A DNA stretch of 61,566 bases from Gammaproteobacteria bacterium (GTDB lineage Bacteria > Pseudomonadota > Gammaproteobacteria > SZUA-152): positions 1 through 61,566 of the forward strand of contig JAOUJW010000030.1 in assembly GCA_029882975.1 (NCBI GenBank), in the 5' to 3' direction. Position 1 is the stretch's first letter. Each line of letters opens with the position of its first letter. Below the pieces are notes generated by a model that saw only the letters and a list, made by a program, of their open reading frames with translations, made no database searches and had not been told where the DNA came from. Made by a program: the position numbers and the translations under genes. Below are positions 46,625 to 55,189 of this stretch, one piece after another.

Positions 46625-47296
46625 TCAAAGCTTTGCGGTCGCTCCCTGTTGCGACGTAATTAAGCTGATTAGAAATCGTTGATAAATACCCACTAGGGCT
46701 TTGGAGTACGCGTGCACAGTGGCATGCATAGACTCACCCTCTACGCCTATTCTTTCCTCATAGGTTTCAATCAAAGGAGCAAAATGGGGTTCAGCCCCTG
46801 CTTCAGACTGGAATTCCAGCTCCAAACGCACTACCACCTCGGGATGACCTGCCCCCACAACACGCTCAAAACCCAACAAGCGCCCCGTCAGACTGTATTG
46901 AAACCGTTTTCCCTCGGAATATCGACCCACATGCAGGGCGACTCCGGTTGTCTGTAAATATTGCACCATATGATCCTGAATCAAGTAAACCGGATCGTTA
47001 ATCCAGTGGCGATAATAGTAACGTCTAATCTCCAAAGGTGTGGAACTGTCGGCGTACAATAAGGAACGTTCCCGGTAAATACCGCTCATATCCAAAGGAT
47101 GTACAGCCAGTTTACCTTGAAGTACCAGCGCCGCATAGTTCCCTGCGATGCGATCCGCTCCGTTAACCACTTTGTTATCCGCTCTTACTACCGGCAAGCG
47201 ATAATAATAGTCTTCCGGTACGGAACCGGCTGACATACACCCCGGTAAACCCATCACAATACAACTTAGCAGAAACATTACTGCCCATCGTCTCAT
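46625..47296 (-). CDS. ABC-transport auxiliary lipoprotein of the MCE system (PqiC-like)
   Basis: The 223-residue protein has a signal peptide with lipobox LPGC (Cys about 20) and then a domain like the ABC-type transport auxiliary component seen with MCE transporters. YYRLP near the start, RYYYRHWINDPVYLIQD, and VVVRLELEFQSE strands are visible. It overlaps the MCE gene by four bases. It probably sits in the outer membrane and takes the role that MlaC/MlaA have in E. coli. Neither mlaC nor mlaA is in this operon. Confidence 0.85.
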   Translation of the reverse strand: MRRWAVMFLLSCIVMGLPGCMSAGSVPEDYYYRLPVVRADNKVVNGADRIAGNYAALVLQGKLAVHPLDMSGIYRERSLLYADSSTPLEIRRYYYRHWINDPVYLIQDHMVQYLQTTGVALHVGRYSEGKRFQYSLTGRLLGFERVVGAGHPEVVVRLELEFQSEAGAEPHFAPLIETYEERIGVEGESMHATVHAYSKALVGIYQRFLISLITSQQGATAKL

Positions 47297-48261
47297 CGAT
47301 GCGCCTCCGCTTGGTCTGACGGAGAACTGCCACCCAATAATAGCCCCGGATTTTGACGAATCTGGCGACTGAACTCATTAATATTGCGACTTGAGGTATC
47401 CAAATTGTAAACCACGGAATCTACGGTTTTGGCGATACTGGTCACGATTTTTTTCAAGTTCTGCACAGACTTCCTTAAATCTTCCTGGTTTTCACTAACG
47501 GTACCGGCTGATTTGTCCAGCAACAAGTCCAGTTTTTGCGCACTCACCCCCAGCGACACGGACAATTCTCTTAACTGAGCACTGGCGCGGTCGGCATTCG
47601 TTAATATATTGGAAAAATGTTTTTGGTTCGTTTCACTTAAGGTCCGCGCCAAGGTATCGGCAGTTTTGTTCAACGTGGATAACAGCATATCGGTTTTTTT
47701 TACCAAGCGCGGAACTCCCCCATCCAATTCACTACCCACACTATCCAAACGTCGTGAGATTCTTTCTACGCTATAGCTGAAGTTTTGCAACATGGGTCGT
47801 ATGCCATTTTCCGAAAGATCTTTAATTTCCAAAGCCACATCGTCCATAGCATCAAACAAACCACTGCTCTTACGCGTTGCTAACATCTCCCCAGGTTGCA
47901 ATACTTCACTATCGACACCTTCGACAATGTTTATGGTTTTTTCAGATAACAATCCGGGTGAAAATATGGACGCAACGCTGTCTTTTGGAATTTGCCAATC
48001 GGAATTAACAATCAAGTCCAGCTTAAATGCCGTTTTTCCGGATACTCGTAACGGCGACACTTCGGCGACCTGCCCAATCACGTAGCCCCCATAAGTGACC
48101 GCTGTTCCGACCCCCACACCGGCCACGTCTGAATAAACTGCGGAGTAAGACCGGGTATCCATACTTCGACCCGACACCAAATACAGTGCCAGCAGCAACA
48201 CTGCCATCGTACAGACCATAAACCCGCCTACGGCCAAATAATTAATATTGTCCCTTTTCAC
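47293..48261 (-). CDS. MCE-domain phospholipid transport protein (MlaD-like)
   Basis: The protein has an N-terminal transmembrane helix (NYLAVGGFMVCTMAVLLLAL), one MCE domain (YSDVAGVGVGTAVTYGGYVIGQV, and the FSPGLLSEKTINIVEG strand), and a long helical C-terminal part. MCE rings carry lipid between membranes. I start at GTG 48261 with GGAGAG ten bases upstream (about 322 residues); a TTG at 48312 directly after the ATPase stop is the alternative. Confidence 0.9.
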   Translation of the reverse strand: MKRDNINYLAVGGFMVCTMAVLLLALYLVSGRSMDTRSYSAVYSDVAGVGVGTAVTYGGYVIGQVAEVSPLRVSGKTAFKLDLIVNSDWQIPKDSVASIFSPGLLSEKTINIVEGVDSEVLQPGEMLATRKSSGLFDAMDDVALEIKDLSENGIRPMLQNFSYSVERISRRLDSVGSELDGGVPRLVKKTDMLLSTLNKTADTLARTLSETNQKHFSNILTNADRASAQLRELSVSLGVSAQKLDLLLDKSAGTVSENQEDLRKSVQNLKKIVTSIAKTVDSVVYNLDTSSRNINEFSRQIRQNPGLLLGGSSPSDQAEAHR

Positions 48262-48313
48262 TGCTCGGTCACTCTCCGTGTTTCCTGGTCCGCTATTCGG
48301 TTTCCCGCACAAG

Positions 48314-49135
48314 TTAGCGGGTCAAACGGTGTATGTAATCTGCTGCATCAACATTCTCATTCGCAGGGGTTCGGGTCAGTAAAGCCTGAACCCGTTCATC
48401 AGGACACCGCTTTACCTCCTCTACCGTTCCGCTACAAAGAATTACACCTCTATCCAAGACGGTGATTCTATCCGCTATTTTAAAGGCACTGTCCAATTCA
48501 TGGGTAACCACGATAATGGTCATTTTCATGGCGTCACGTAATTTTAAAATCAAATCATCCAATTCGGCCGCAACCACCGGATCCAAACCGGCAGAGGGTT
48601 CATCAAAGAACAGCAATTTTGGGTCCATTATGATGGCCCGCGCCAAGGCGACTCTCTTAACCATACCGCCTGATAGCTGTGCCGGTAACAAATGCTCGTG
48701 TCCCGCCATGTTTACCACTTCCAGTTTCATACGTGCCATAATTTGCATGGTCTTTCGATCCAGATTGGTGTGTTCTCGCAAGGGCAATTCCACATTGTCC
48801 GCTACCGTCATGGAACCAAATAGAGCCCCACCTTGAAATGCCACACCCATTTGTTTGCGCAAAGCCATCATCCCTACCGCATCGAGTTTCGTAATATCTT
48901 CACCCAATAACATGATGGCTCCCGTAACCGGGGTATTCAGTCCCAACAAGTGGCGCAATAAGGTACTCTTACCGGAGCCGCTACCGCCCATAATCACCAT
49001 GACTTCACCTGTATTTACCGTCATATTGATATTGCTCAATATTTTTCGATCACCGTAGTAGGCATCCAGATGGCTGATTTGCACAGCGGCGGTCGGGGTC
49101 ATTGTTGGGGTACAAGTCACGGTATAGCGTTTCAA
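48314..49135 (-). CDS. MCE transporter ATP-binding protein (MlaF-like)
   Basis: This 273-residue ABC ATPase has Walker A GGSGSGKST, a Q-loop in VAFQGGALFG, signature LSGGMVKRVALARA, Walker B LLFFDEPSAGLDP and a switch VTHEL. The LSGGM form and neighbours place it in the MlaF group. It drives lipid movement with MlaE and MlaD. In E. coli the STAS protein MlaB binds MlaF and is needed for its activity. Here the STAS gene lies just upstream of mlaE. Confidence 0.93.
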   Translation of the reverse strand: MKRYTVTCTPTMTPTAAVQISHLDAYYGDRKILSNINMTVNTGEVMVIMGGSGSGKSTLLRHLLGLNTPVTGAIMLLGEDITKLDAVGMMALRKQMGVAFQGGALFGSMTVADNVELPLREHTNLDRKTMQIMARMKLEVVNMAGHEHLLPAQLSGGMVKRVALARAIIMDPKLLFFDEPSAGLDPVVAAELDDLILKLRDAMKMTIIVVTHELDSAFKIADRITVLDRGVILCSGTVEEVKRCPDERVQALLTRTPANENVDAADYIHRLTR

Positions 49136-49136
49136 T

Positions 49137-49925
49137 TTAGTGGTTTAGTAAATAAGTAAACATCATGTCCGCCAAGATAATACAACTGATGGACATGACC
49201 ACCGCACGCGTGGTGACCCGGCCTATGCCCTCTGCCCCGCCGCGAGCCTGAAAACCATTGCTCAATGAAACCACCGCAATCAGGAACGCAAATACGGTGC
49301 TTTTTACTAATCCTTGGAACAGATCATCCGCACTCATAATATCCAGAGTGCGTAGCGCATAAGCATATAGGCTCATATGGAGTTCCAGTGAAGTGAACAC
49401 GGCTCCGCCTAACAACCCCATGAGATCACCCAGCACAGTCAACAATGGCAACATAATCAACATGGCCAGGAAAATAGGTGCTGCCAAAAACCGCACCGGA
49501 TTGATTCCCATAACCCTTAAGGCATCAATCTCTTGAGACTCCATCATACTGCCAACACGTGCGGCAATAGCCGAACCGGAACGTCCCGCAACCAAGATGC
49601 CTACTATCAAAGGGGAAAACTCCCGAGTTACCGACAATGTTATGCCCAATATGACCTGAGACTCGGCCCCAAACACCTTTAGTGTTTCAATCCCTTGAAT
49701 TGCCAACATAACACCCACGGCGAAACACAACAAAGAGGCAATCAATATAGCATTCACGCCAATCTGCATGGCTTCGACCACCACCGTGTCCATGCGAACA
49801 CTTTGTTTTTGCAGCTTTCCCAACAACAGCCAGTACATAATTTCTGCGCTCAATGCCACTCCGTAACCGAACTCCTGCAACGCATCTATACTGCGTTGCC
49901 CCATAAGCATCAGTGCTTGCTTCAT
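49137..49925 (-). CDS. MCE transporter permease (MlaE-like)
   Basis: The 262-residue protein has five or six transmembrane helices and the conserved MlaE segments QVILGITLSVTREFSPL, AGRSGSAIAARVGSM and EIDALRVMGINP. It forms the inner-membrane channel of the lipid transporter. It begins six bases after the STAS gene. Confidence 0.94.
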   Translation of the reverse strand: MKQALMLMGQRSIDALQEFGYGVALSAEIMYWLLLGKLQKQSVRMDTVVVEAMQIGVNAILIASLLCFAVGVMLAIQGIETLKVFGAESQVILGITLSVTREFSPLIVGILVAGRSGSAIAARVGSMMESQEIDALRVMGINPVRFLAAPIFLAMLIMLPLLTVLGDLMGLLGGAVFTSLELHMSLYAYALRTLDIMSADDLFQGLVKSTVFAFLIAVVSLSNGFQARGGAEGIGRVTTRAVVMSISCIILADMMFTYLLNH

Positions 49926-49931
49926 TGCATC

Positions 49932-50279
49932 CTATCCCTTGGCAGCTGCCGCCTGGTCCGCGGTATCATAAATATCAAACACTTTATCCAAACGCGCTAA
50001 CTGCAATACCTGCAAGGCCGCGTCACTAACCCCCACTAAGGCAAAAGCGCCTTGGTGTTGATTGGCGACTTGATACGCTTCAACAAGACTCGCCACCCCT
50101 GAACTGTCGATGTAGTCCACGGCTGACAAATCCACCAATACGCGTTTGGTGTTTTTTAACAATGCCAATAAGTCCTGCCTGGCTTTAGGAGAATATTGCA
50201 AATCCACATCTCCACTGAGATAGAGAATGGAATAGGAACCCAAGGTATTTACCTTATATTGCATTGATGTCTTACCCAT
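49932..50279 (-). CDS. STAS-domain protein, MlaB-like and phosphorylatable
   Basis: The 115-residue protein is one STAS domain with VDLSAVDYIDSSGVASLVEA. The Asp-Ser-Ser-Gly sequence is the phosphorylation site of anti-sigma antagonists such as SpoIIAA, and it is kept intact. Position before mlaE and mlaF fits MlaB, whose E. coli form lacks that serine. Overlap with the kinase gene by eight bases implies coupled translation. It may act as an MlaB whose binding to MlaF, or to the kinase, depends on phosphorylation. A role as a plain sigma-factor regulator is the alternative. Confidence 0.9.
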   Translation of the reverse strand: MGKTSMQYKVNTLGSYSILYLSGDVDLQYSPKARQDLLALLKNTKRVLVDLSAVDYIDSSGVASLVEAYQVANQHQGAFALVGVSDAALQVLQLARLDKVFDIYDTADQAAAAKG

Positions 50280-50712
50280 GTTTCCGTTTCAAGGTTTTTT
50301 CCATCCTCAACACATTACCGTTTGCATCCGGTAGATGCTGTAAAACAACCGTATCCATCACTTGTCGAATAAAGTGCAATCCCAAACCACCCGGCTTGAC
50401 ATCCTCCAAGGGACGCGGTTGCAAGGAATTGGGATCGACGGGATCAGCAAAGTCGGTTAACAACACTTTGACACTGGCATCCTCCCAAAATAACTCTAAA
50501 ATCAGTTCCGGTCTGGGATGCGTTGAACAAGCATTACCATAGGCGTGTTGGATAATATTCATACTTGCTTCGTTAATGGCTAACACGATTTGATCTGTTG
50601 TTTCCTTATCGCAGCCCATGTTATGCAAACTCGCCGCCGCCGCTTCGCGTATTCGTCTTAGCTGATCAGCACCGGCACCACACCGAAACCGAAGTACGGG
50701 TTTAACTGCCAC
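50272..50712 (-). CDS. RsbW/SpoIIAB-like serine kinase
   Basis: This 146-residue GHKL ATPase has the N-box VLAINEASMNIIQHAYG and G2 box GGLGLHFIRQVMD. The G1 region (DFADPVDP) lacks the usual glycine, which weakens but does not exclude ATP binding. In partner-switch systems this kinase phosphorylates the STAS protein. It starts with GTG and overlaps the phosphatase gene by 11 bases. Confidence 0.9.
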   Translation of the reverse strand: MAVKPVLRFRCGAGADQLRRIREAAAASLHNMGCDKETTDQIVLAINEASMNIIQHAYGNACSTHPRPELILELFWEDASVKVLLTDFADPVDPNSLQPRPLEDVKPGGLGLHFIRQVMDTVVLQHLPDANGNVLRMEKTLKRKHG

Positions 50713-52399
50713 AGTTGTTCTCCAATACTATTATTGTCATGTCGTCCCGTAATCGGGTTGCAAACTCAGCACCCTCTTGCACCCGCTGGATTAAAGCCTG
50801 TAAGCGTTGCGTGGCGGGCAAGCCGGAGAATGTCCGAATGAGCTTGATGACACCCTCCACCCCCAGCATAGCGGACTCTTTATCTCCTGTTTCGGTAAAG
50901 CCGTCTGAAAAAAAATACAAAACCCCACCGTTCAAGCTCATTCGGGTTGTGTGAAACTCCACACTATTGCTAATTCCCAAGGGTGGGGTCTGGGCAGCGA
51001 GTACACGCACTTGGCCCTCCATAGGAAAAAAAATGCCTGGAGGACTGCCTGCATTAACCAGTTCCAGTTGATCACTCTGAGGATGGTATCGGCCTGCAAC
51101 CATGCTCACAAACATTCCCCGCACGGATGTTTCCACAATCTCCCGGTTAATGACCGCCATTAATTGATCCAAAGATCCAAATTGTTTGCCAAGGCAACGA
51201 AACAAACTGCTCGTTTTAGCCATCAACAAAGCCGCATTGACTCCTTTACCGGAAACATCACCCATATTGAACAGAACAGAACCGTCTTCTAAGCTGAAAA
51301 AATCAAAAAAATCACCCGACAATTCTTTTGCGGGAATGTTAACTCCGCTGACACAACAATGGTCGCCGGCAGGTAGCAGGCTTTGTTGGATCTCACGTGC
51401 CAACTCCAGTTCTTGTGCCAATTCCGTCGCCAATTGATCACGTTGCCGAATCGCCGCTTCCAGTTCCCACATTAGCTCCTGATAGGTGAGATTGGCCTCC
51501 GCCAGCTGTGAATTGGCTTGGCGCAGAATATCCTCAAAACTTTCCTGCACTGGCAGCTTCAATCCCATCATTTGTGCCACCCGTTCTGTCTGTGGTGGTA
51601 CTTGTTCCAGAATTTCATTGACACTGCCTGCATCCAGGTTTAGAAATTCTTTCAACACGCTACGACACTGCTCCAATACCTTGCCACGCTCCGCGGCAGC
51701 AAACACGGCGCACATCCAGTCGGCGCAATACAACACTTTACTGTTTACAGAAGCCTGGTGACCCAACACCTCATGATGATTCACCAGACATTCGGAAAGT
51801 TTATCCGGCAACCCCCATTGGATGGTTACCAGTTCAGCTACCTGAACGTGACTCATTCCAAACAAGCTGACTTCCTGATCAAAGCGCTGATCCGGATCGC
51901 AGGCACGCAAGCCTGGGACGTGTTGCTGCATTGTGGGATTCACATAGAACATCATGATAAACGGAAAGTCCTGCAATAAGCCGGCAGTAAAACCTTCCTC
52001 CGGATTCACGCCCACCTCCTGCGCCAAAAGACGGCAAATCGCTGCGCGCCGAACACTATCCTCCCAAAGTACGGCCGTTTGCTTCCAACTCTCAGGATCT
52101 TGTTGCAACAAGTTTTTCACTGTTAAGCACAGTACAACATTCAACAAGGAACGTTGTCCCATTAACTTAATGGCTTTGGCAACCGTGTCAATTTTTTGGG
52201 GTGTTTGAAACCAGGCTGAATTTACCAATCGGAGCAATTCCGCAGACAAGGAAGGACTGGCCTGTACCAATTGGCACAATTGCTCAAACGCCACATTGGC
52301 ATCGTCACAGGCGCGAATCAAAGCAATACTGCTTTGTGGAGGCGCAGGAATGTCAGTGGGTTTGATCCTTAATACGTCAACCCTTGGGGCTATAGCCAT
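50702..52399 (-). CDS. HDOD-SpoIIE protein phosphatase
   Basis: The protein has an N-terminal HDOD domain (about 15-215; LVNSAWFQTPQKIDTVAKAI), a coiled coil (about 295-340), and a PP2C/SpoIIE phosphatase domain (about 345-565). Metal-binding aspartates appear in LSGDFFDFF, MGDVSGKG, FSDGFTE and RLRDDMTIIVL. It should remove phosphate from the STAS protein. I start at ATG 52399 with GGAAG six bases upstream (565 residues). It heads the operon, behind a sigma-54-like promoter. Confidence 0.92.
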   Translation of the reverse strand: MAIAPRVDVLRIKPTDIPAPPQSSIALIRACDDANVAFEQLCQLVQASPSLSAELLRLVNSAWFQTPQKIDTVAKAIKLMGQRSLLNVVLCLTVKNLLQQDPESWKQTAVLWEDSVRRAAICRLLAQEVGVNPEEGFTAGLLQDFPFIMMFYVNPTMQQHVPGLRACDPDQRFDQEVSLFGMSHVQVAELVTIQWGLPDKLSECLVNHHEVLGHQASVNSKVLYCADWMCAVFAAAERGKVLEQCRSVLKEFLNLDAGSVNEILEQVPPQTERVAQMMGLKLPVQESFEDILRQANSQLAEANLTYQELMWELEAAIRQRDQLATELAQELELAREIQQSLLPAGDHCCVSGVNIPAKELSGDFFDFFSLEDGSVLFNMGDVSGKGVNAALLMAKTSSLFRCLGKQFGSLDQLMAVINREIVETSVRGMFVSMVAGRYHPQSDQLELVNAGSPPGIFFPMEGQVRVLAAQTPPLGISNSVEFHTTRMSLNGGVLYFFSDGFTETGDKESAMLGVEGVIKLIRTFSGLPATQRLQALIQRVQEGAEFATRLRDDMTIIVLENNCGS

Positions 52400-52440
52400 A
52401 TGTAGCTTCCATGTACTCAAAATCCCTAGTTCTTGTAGAA

Positions 52441-52456
52441 AGCAATATTAGTGCCG
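52441..52456 (-). promoter_or_regulatory. candidate sigma-54 promoter of the partner-switch/Mla operon
   Basis: On the minus strand CGGCACTAATATTGCT matches TGGCAC-N5-TTGCW except at the first base, with GG and GC exactly ten bases apart. The start codon lies about 40 bases downstream, a normal distance. Confidence 0.55.
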
Positions 52457-52630
52457 CGCCAAAGGTTTTTACTCACTTAATATCAATGACTTACGGCATG
52501 CAACTGTAAAGTCAACGTCACATTGGCTGGTTTGAGAGGAAAATCCGCTACCAAAAACTTCATTCGCGGTCCGCTTTGACGTAATATTCCCGCTATTGGA
52601 AATGTCAGGACCGGTCACTCACAGCCCGCA

Positions 52631-53191
52631 ATGCAGAACCCTCGAATTGTAACTGCGCAACTGCAACATATTGCAGACATCCTCGCCCTCTATAGCCAGG
52701 GATTCTACAACCATGGGGACCTGGGATGGAGCGAACACCGCTTGGAATACTGCATGGGATCCGAATCACACCGAATGACGGTGGCGCTGAACGCCGGCGA
52801 TGAGGTAATGGGATTTGCGTTAATGCGATTGGATGGGCAAGAAGCACAATTGGAATTGCTGGCGGTCCATCAGATGGTACGCCGCTGCGGTATAGGCAGC
52901 GTCTTACTGGGGGATATGCTCTCGATCGCGCAACGTTACCAACTGCCTCAGTTTCAGGCCAATGTAAAGGCATCTAATCTTAAGGCGATTCAGTTTTATC
53001 AGTCTCACAATTTCAGTGCCTGCCAAATCATTCCTCGGTACTATGGAGGAAAACATCACGCCCTGCGAATGGTGAAGAATCTGAGCGAGGGGGAATGCAA
53101 CACCGAACAACGAACAACGAACACCGAACACCGAACACCGAACACCGAACACCGAACACCGAACACCGAACAACACACAATACAACAGTAA
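52631..53191 (+). CDS. GNAT acetyltransferase with 7-bp-repeat tail
   Basis: The 186-residue protein has a RimI-like acetyl-CoA region (ELLAVHQMVRRCGIGSVLL and NLKAIQFYQSHNF). After residue about 156 the sequence is a low-complexity repeat of Asn-Thr-Glu-His-Arg-Thr-Pro encoded by 7-bp units. The catalytic part ends before the repeat, so slippage there would change only the tail and stop codon. The substrate is unknown. Confidence 0.82.
   Translation: MQNPRIVTAQLQHIADILALYSQGFYNHGDLGWSEHRLEYCMGSESHRMTVALNAGDEVMGFALMRLDGQEAQLELLAVHQMVRRCGIGSVLLGDMLSIAQRYQLPQFQANVKASNLKAIQFYQSHNFSACQIIPRYYGGKHHALRMVKNLSEGECNTEQRTTNTEHRTPNTEHRTPNTEQHTIQQ
53103..53172 (+). repeat. 7-bp microsatellite in the GNAT 3' end, ten copies
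   Basis: CCGAACA, or ACGAACA in two units, repeats ten times without interruption. Because seven is not a multiple of three, gain or loss of a unit shifts the frame of the last 25 to 30 codons. Confidence 0.92.
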
Positions 53192-53210
53192 AAATTAAAG
53201 GTAGGTTTCA

Positions 53211-53732
53211 ATGTCCAAGCGTTTAGTCGCCAGTGTAATTATCGTTTTGTTTGCCATACCCGCGATGGCCAAGGACTTTAGCAAGGAATGGAAAAAAATC
53301 ACATTCCCCAATTCAAAGTATGTGGAATACCAGCGCCAGTTATCCGTAACAGCCACTCACCCGGAAAATAGTACTACCAGTAACTATCCCCTACGCCTTG
53401 AACATAATGAAGTTCTTGTTTATGAAATGGATGACAATATGGGTTTTGGAGTCAATATTCGGGGTTTTGGTGAGTTTACCGTGAAAAAAGACGGTAATGG
53501 CAAGGCCGCCACGTATACCATTGCCATTGAGAATTTGCGTTACTTTGATCTAAACGGAGACGGCTACTTCGATTCTCGCTATGATGCCAATAAACAACAA
53601 TCCGAAATTCTGTTCAATGGTGTTTACACACCGGTACGAACCGGTAAAGGCACCGCATCCATGACCGAGAAGGTGTCCTTGGATGGCAATACGCGCTATT
53701 TGTTTTCCGAAACTCAGTGGGTCAAACAATAA
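53211..53732 (+). CDS. exported protein with EF-hand-like loop
   Basis: The 173-residue protein has a signal peptide ending Ala-Met-Ala-Lys, then a mostly beta domain. A calcium-loop-like sequence DLNGDGYFDSRYD lies near residue 120, as in dockerin or EF-hand proteins. No family name can be given. It follows the GNAT gene after 20 bases but may have its own promoter. Confidence 0.8.
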   Translation: MSKRLVASVIIVLFAIPAMAKDFSKEWKKITFPNSKYVEYQRQLSVTATHPENSTTSNYPLRLEHNEVLVYEMDDNMGFGVNIRGFGEFTVKKDGNGKAATYTIAIENLRYFDLNGDGYFDSRYDANKQQSEILFNGVYTPVRTGKGTASMTEKVSLDGNTRYLFSETQWVKQ

Positions 53733-53848
53733 AAATAGGAACCCGAGAGAGAATGCGAACCGGTGGTGTTGATCGCCGGTTTGAACGAATAAACCGATTC
53801 CGGTTTCTAAACAGATGACATGTCAGCGGGCACTCACCGTGGAATTTT

Positions 53849-55021
53849 CTAAAGTTGGCCATTAAAAAAGTCCAACCGTTGTTGCGCATGAATGGTTGTC
53901 GAATCCATTGCCCCTAACTTTGCTTGATAAATGGATTTGGCTTTGCGCATTGAATCCATGGCTTTCCTGACTTTACCGTCCTGAAACAAGGTTTCCGCTA
54001 TCGCTTGCTCATCTCTGGCTACTTCCAGACTTTGCCCTCCCAGAAGTTTTTTATGGCTGTCCAAGGCTTTGTTCAGATAATCCATGGCTTTGCTGAATTT
54101 CTCTACTTTCGTCCAGGAAACCCCAAGTAAACGCCAGTTTTCGGCCACCGCAGCATGAGACTTACCATAGTTAAACAATAGATTCTCCACGGCTTTGTCA
54201 AAGAAATTGATTGCTCGATCATAATGCCCCAAACCGTGCCAGGCTTGACCTAAATTACTCCAATCTGTCGCCAATTGCGGATGACGATCCCCCAGGATTT
54301 GTACATTTATGTGTTCGGCTTTTTCAAAAAACTCGACAGACTTAATGAAATTGCCGATTTTTCCCCATGCCTGGCCCACATTGCTCATCCGGGCTGCGAC
54401 TTCAGCATGATTTCTACCATATTGCCGTATATTGCTTTCTAAGGCCTTTTCATAATAGTCTAACGCCGTTTTGAACTGTCCGGCCAACAACCAAGCATCT
54501 CCCAATCGTCTCCAATCATACGCGACACGAACGTGCTTCCAACCCAGTTCTTGAACGTCTTGTTCCAATACATCTTCCAGGATTTTAGTGGAGGCTTTAA
54601 TCTGATTGGCAGCAATTAAAGTGTCCGCCAGGTTTATGCGGATGGAACGGATCACAGGGCTGGTATGGGGATAACTCGCTAAAGCACCACTTAAGGCGGT
54701 TTTGTAATAACCCACACCTTTTTCCAGCTTTTGCAACTTGACCCATGCTTTAGCCAGTTTCACATTATCCCGAACCGAAGCCGGATGTTGTTTCCCAAAG
54801 GTAGTCTTATCGCTTTTAAGGGATTTTTCATAAGCCTGGATTGCTTGTTGATATAACCCCATCTCGAAATAGGCATCACCTTCTTCAACGCTCATGAGCC
54901 CGGAAGCCTTTGGGGAATTGGCTGCCGTCGCGTGTTTACCCATAGTGATGCTGACAACTATACCCAAAACACACAATATATTAATAATATTCAGCAAGTT
55001 ACAATTTTTCGCAGCTGTCAC
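53849..55021 (-). CDS. exported TPR (kinesin-light-chain-like) protein
   Basis: The 390-residue protein has a hydrophobic N terminus (signal or anchor) and about seven TPRs of 42 residues, each with a pattern like ALDYYEKALESNIRQYGRNH and VAxRMSNVGQAW. This spacing is that of kinesin-light-chain type TPRs. It is a scaffold, and its partner is unknown. The start is GTG with GGGGGAG four bases upstream. Confidence 0.9.
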   Translation of the reverse strand: MTAAKNCNLLNIINILCVLGIVVSITMGKHATAANSPKASGLMSVEEGDAYFEMGLYQQAIQAYEKSLKSDKTTFGKQHPASVRDNVKLAKAWVKLQKLEKGVGYYKTALSGALASYPHTSPVIRSIRINLADTLIAANQIKASTKILEDVLEQDVQELGWKHVRVAYDWRRLGDAWLLAGQFKTALDYYEKALESNIRQYGRNHAEVAARMSNVGQAWGKIGNFIKSVEFFEKAEHINVQILGDRHPQLATDWSNLGQAWHGLGHYDRAINFFDKAVENLLFNYGKSHAAVAENWRLLGVSWTKVEKFSKAMDYLNKALDSHKKLLGGQSLEVARDEQAIAETLFQDGKVRKAMDSMRKAKSIYQAKLGAMDSTTIHAQQRLDFFNGQL

Positions 55022-55189
55022 TGGACTCCCCCTCTGCCTTTTTACTATTGTGGGATTATACCGCCAATATTTTTAGTTCCATAATTTGATCTGTTACTAA
55101 ATATATTTTGCTAAAGCTTTTGCCTTAAACGGCGATACAGGTGCAACTAAAATATCTTAGTATTAACGTGAGTTTTATAGGGGAGTTAT

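Noticed and set aside
53103-53172. CRISPR or phage attachment site
   Set aside because: The unit is a 7-bp microsatellite without spacers and there are no integrase or cas genes nearby.
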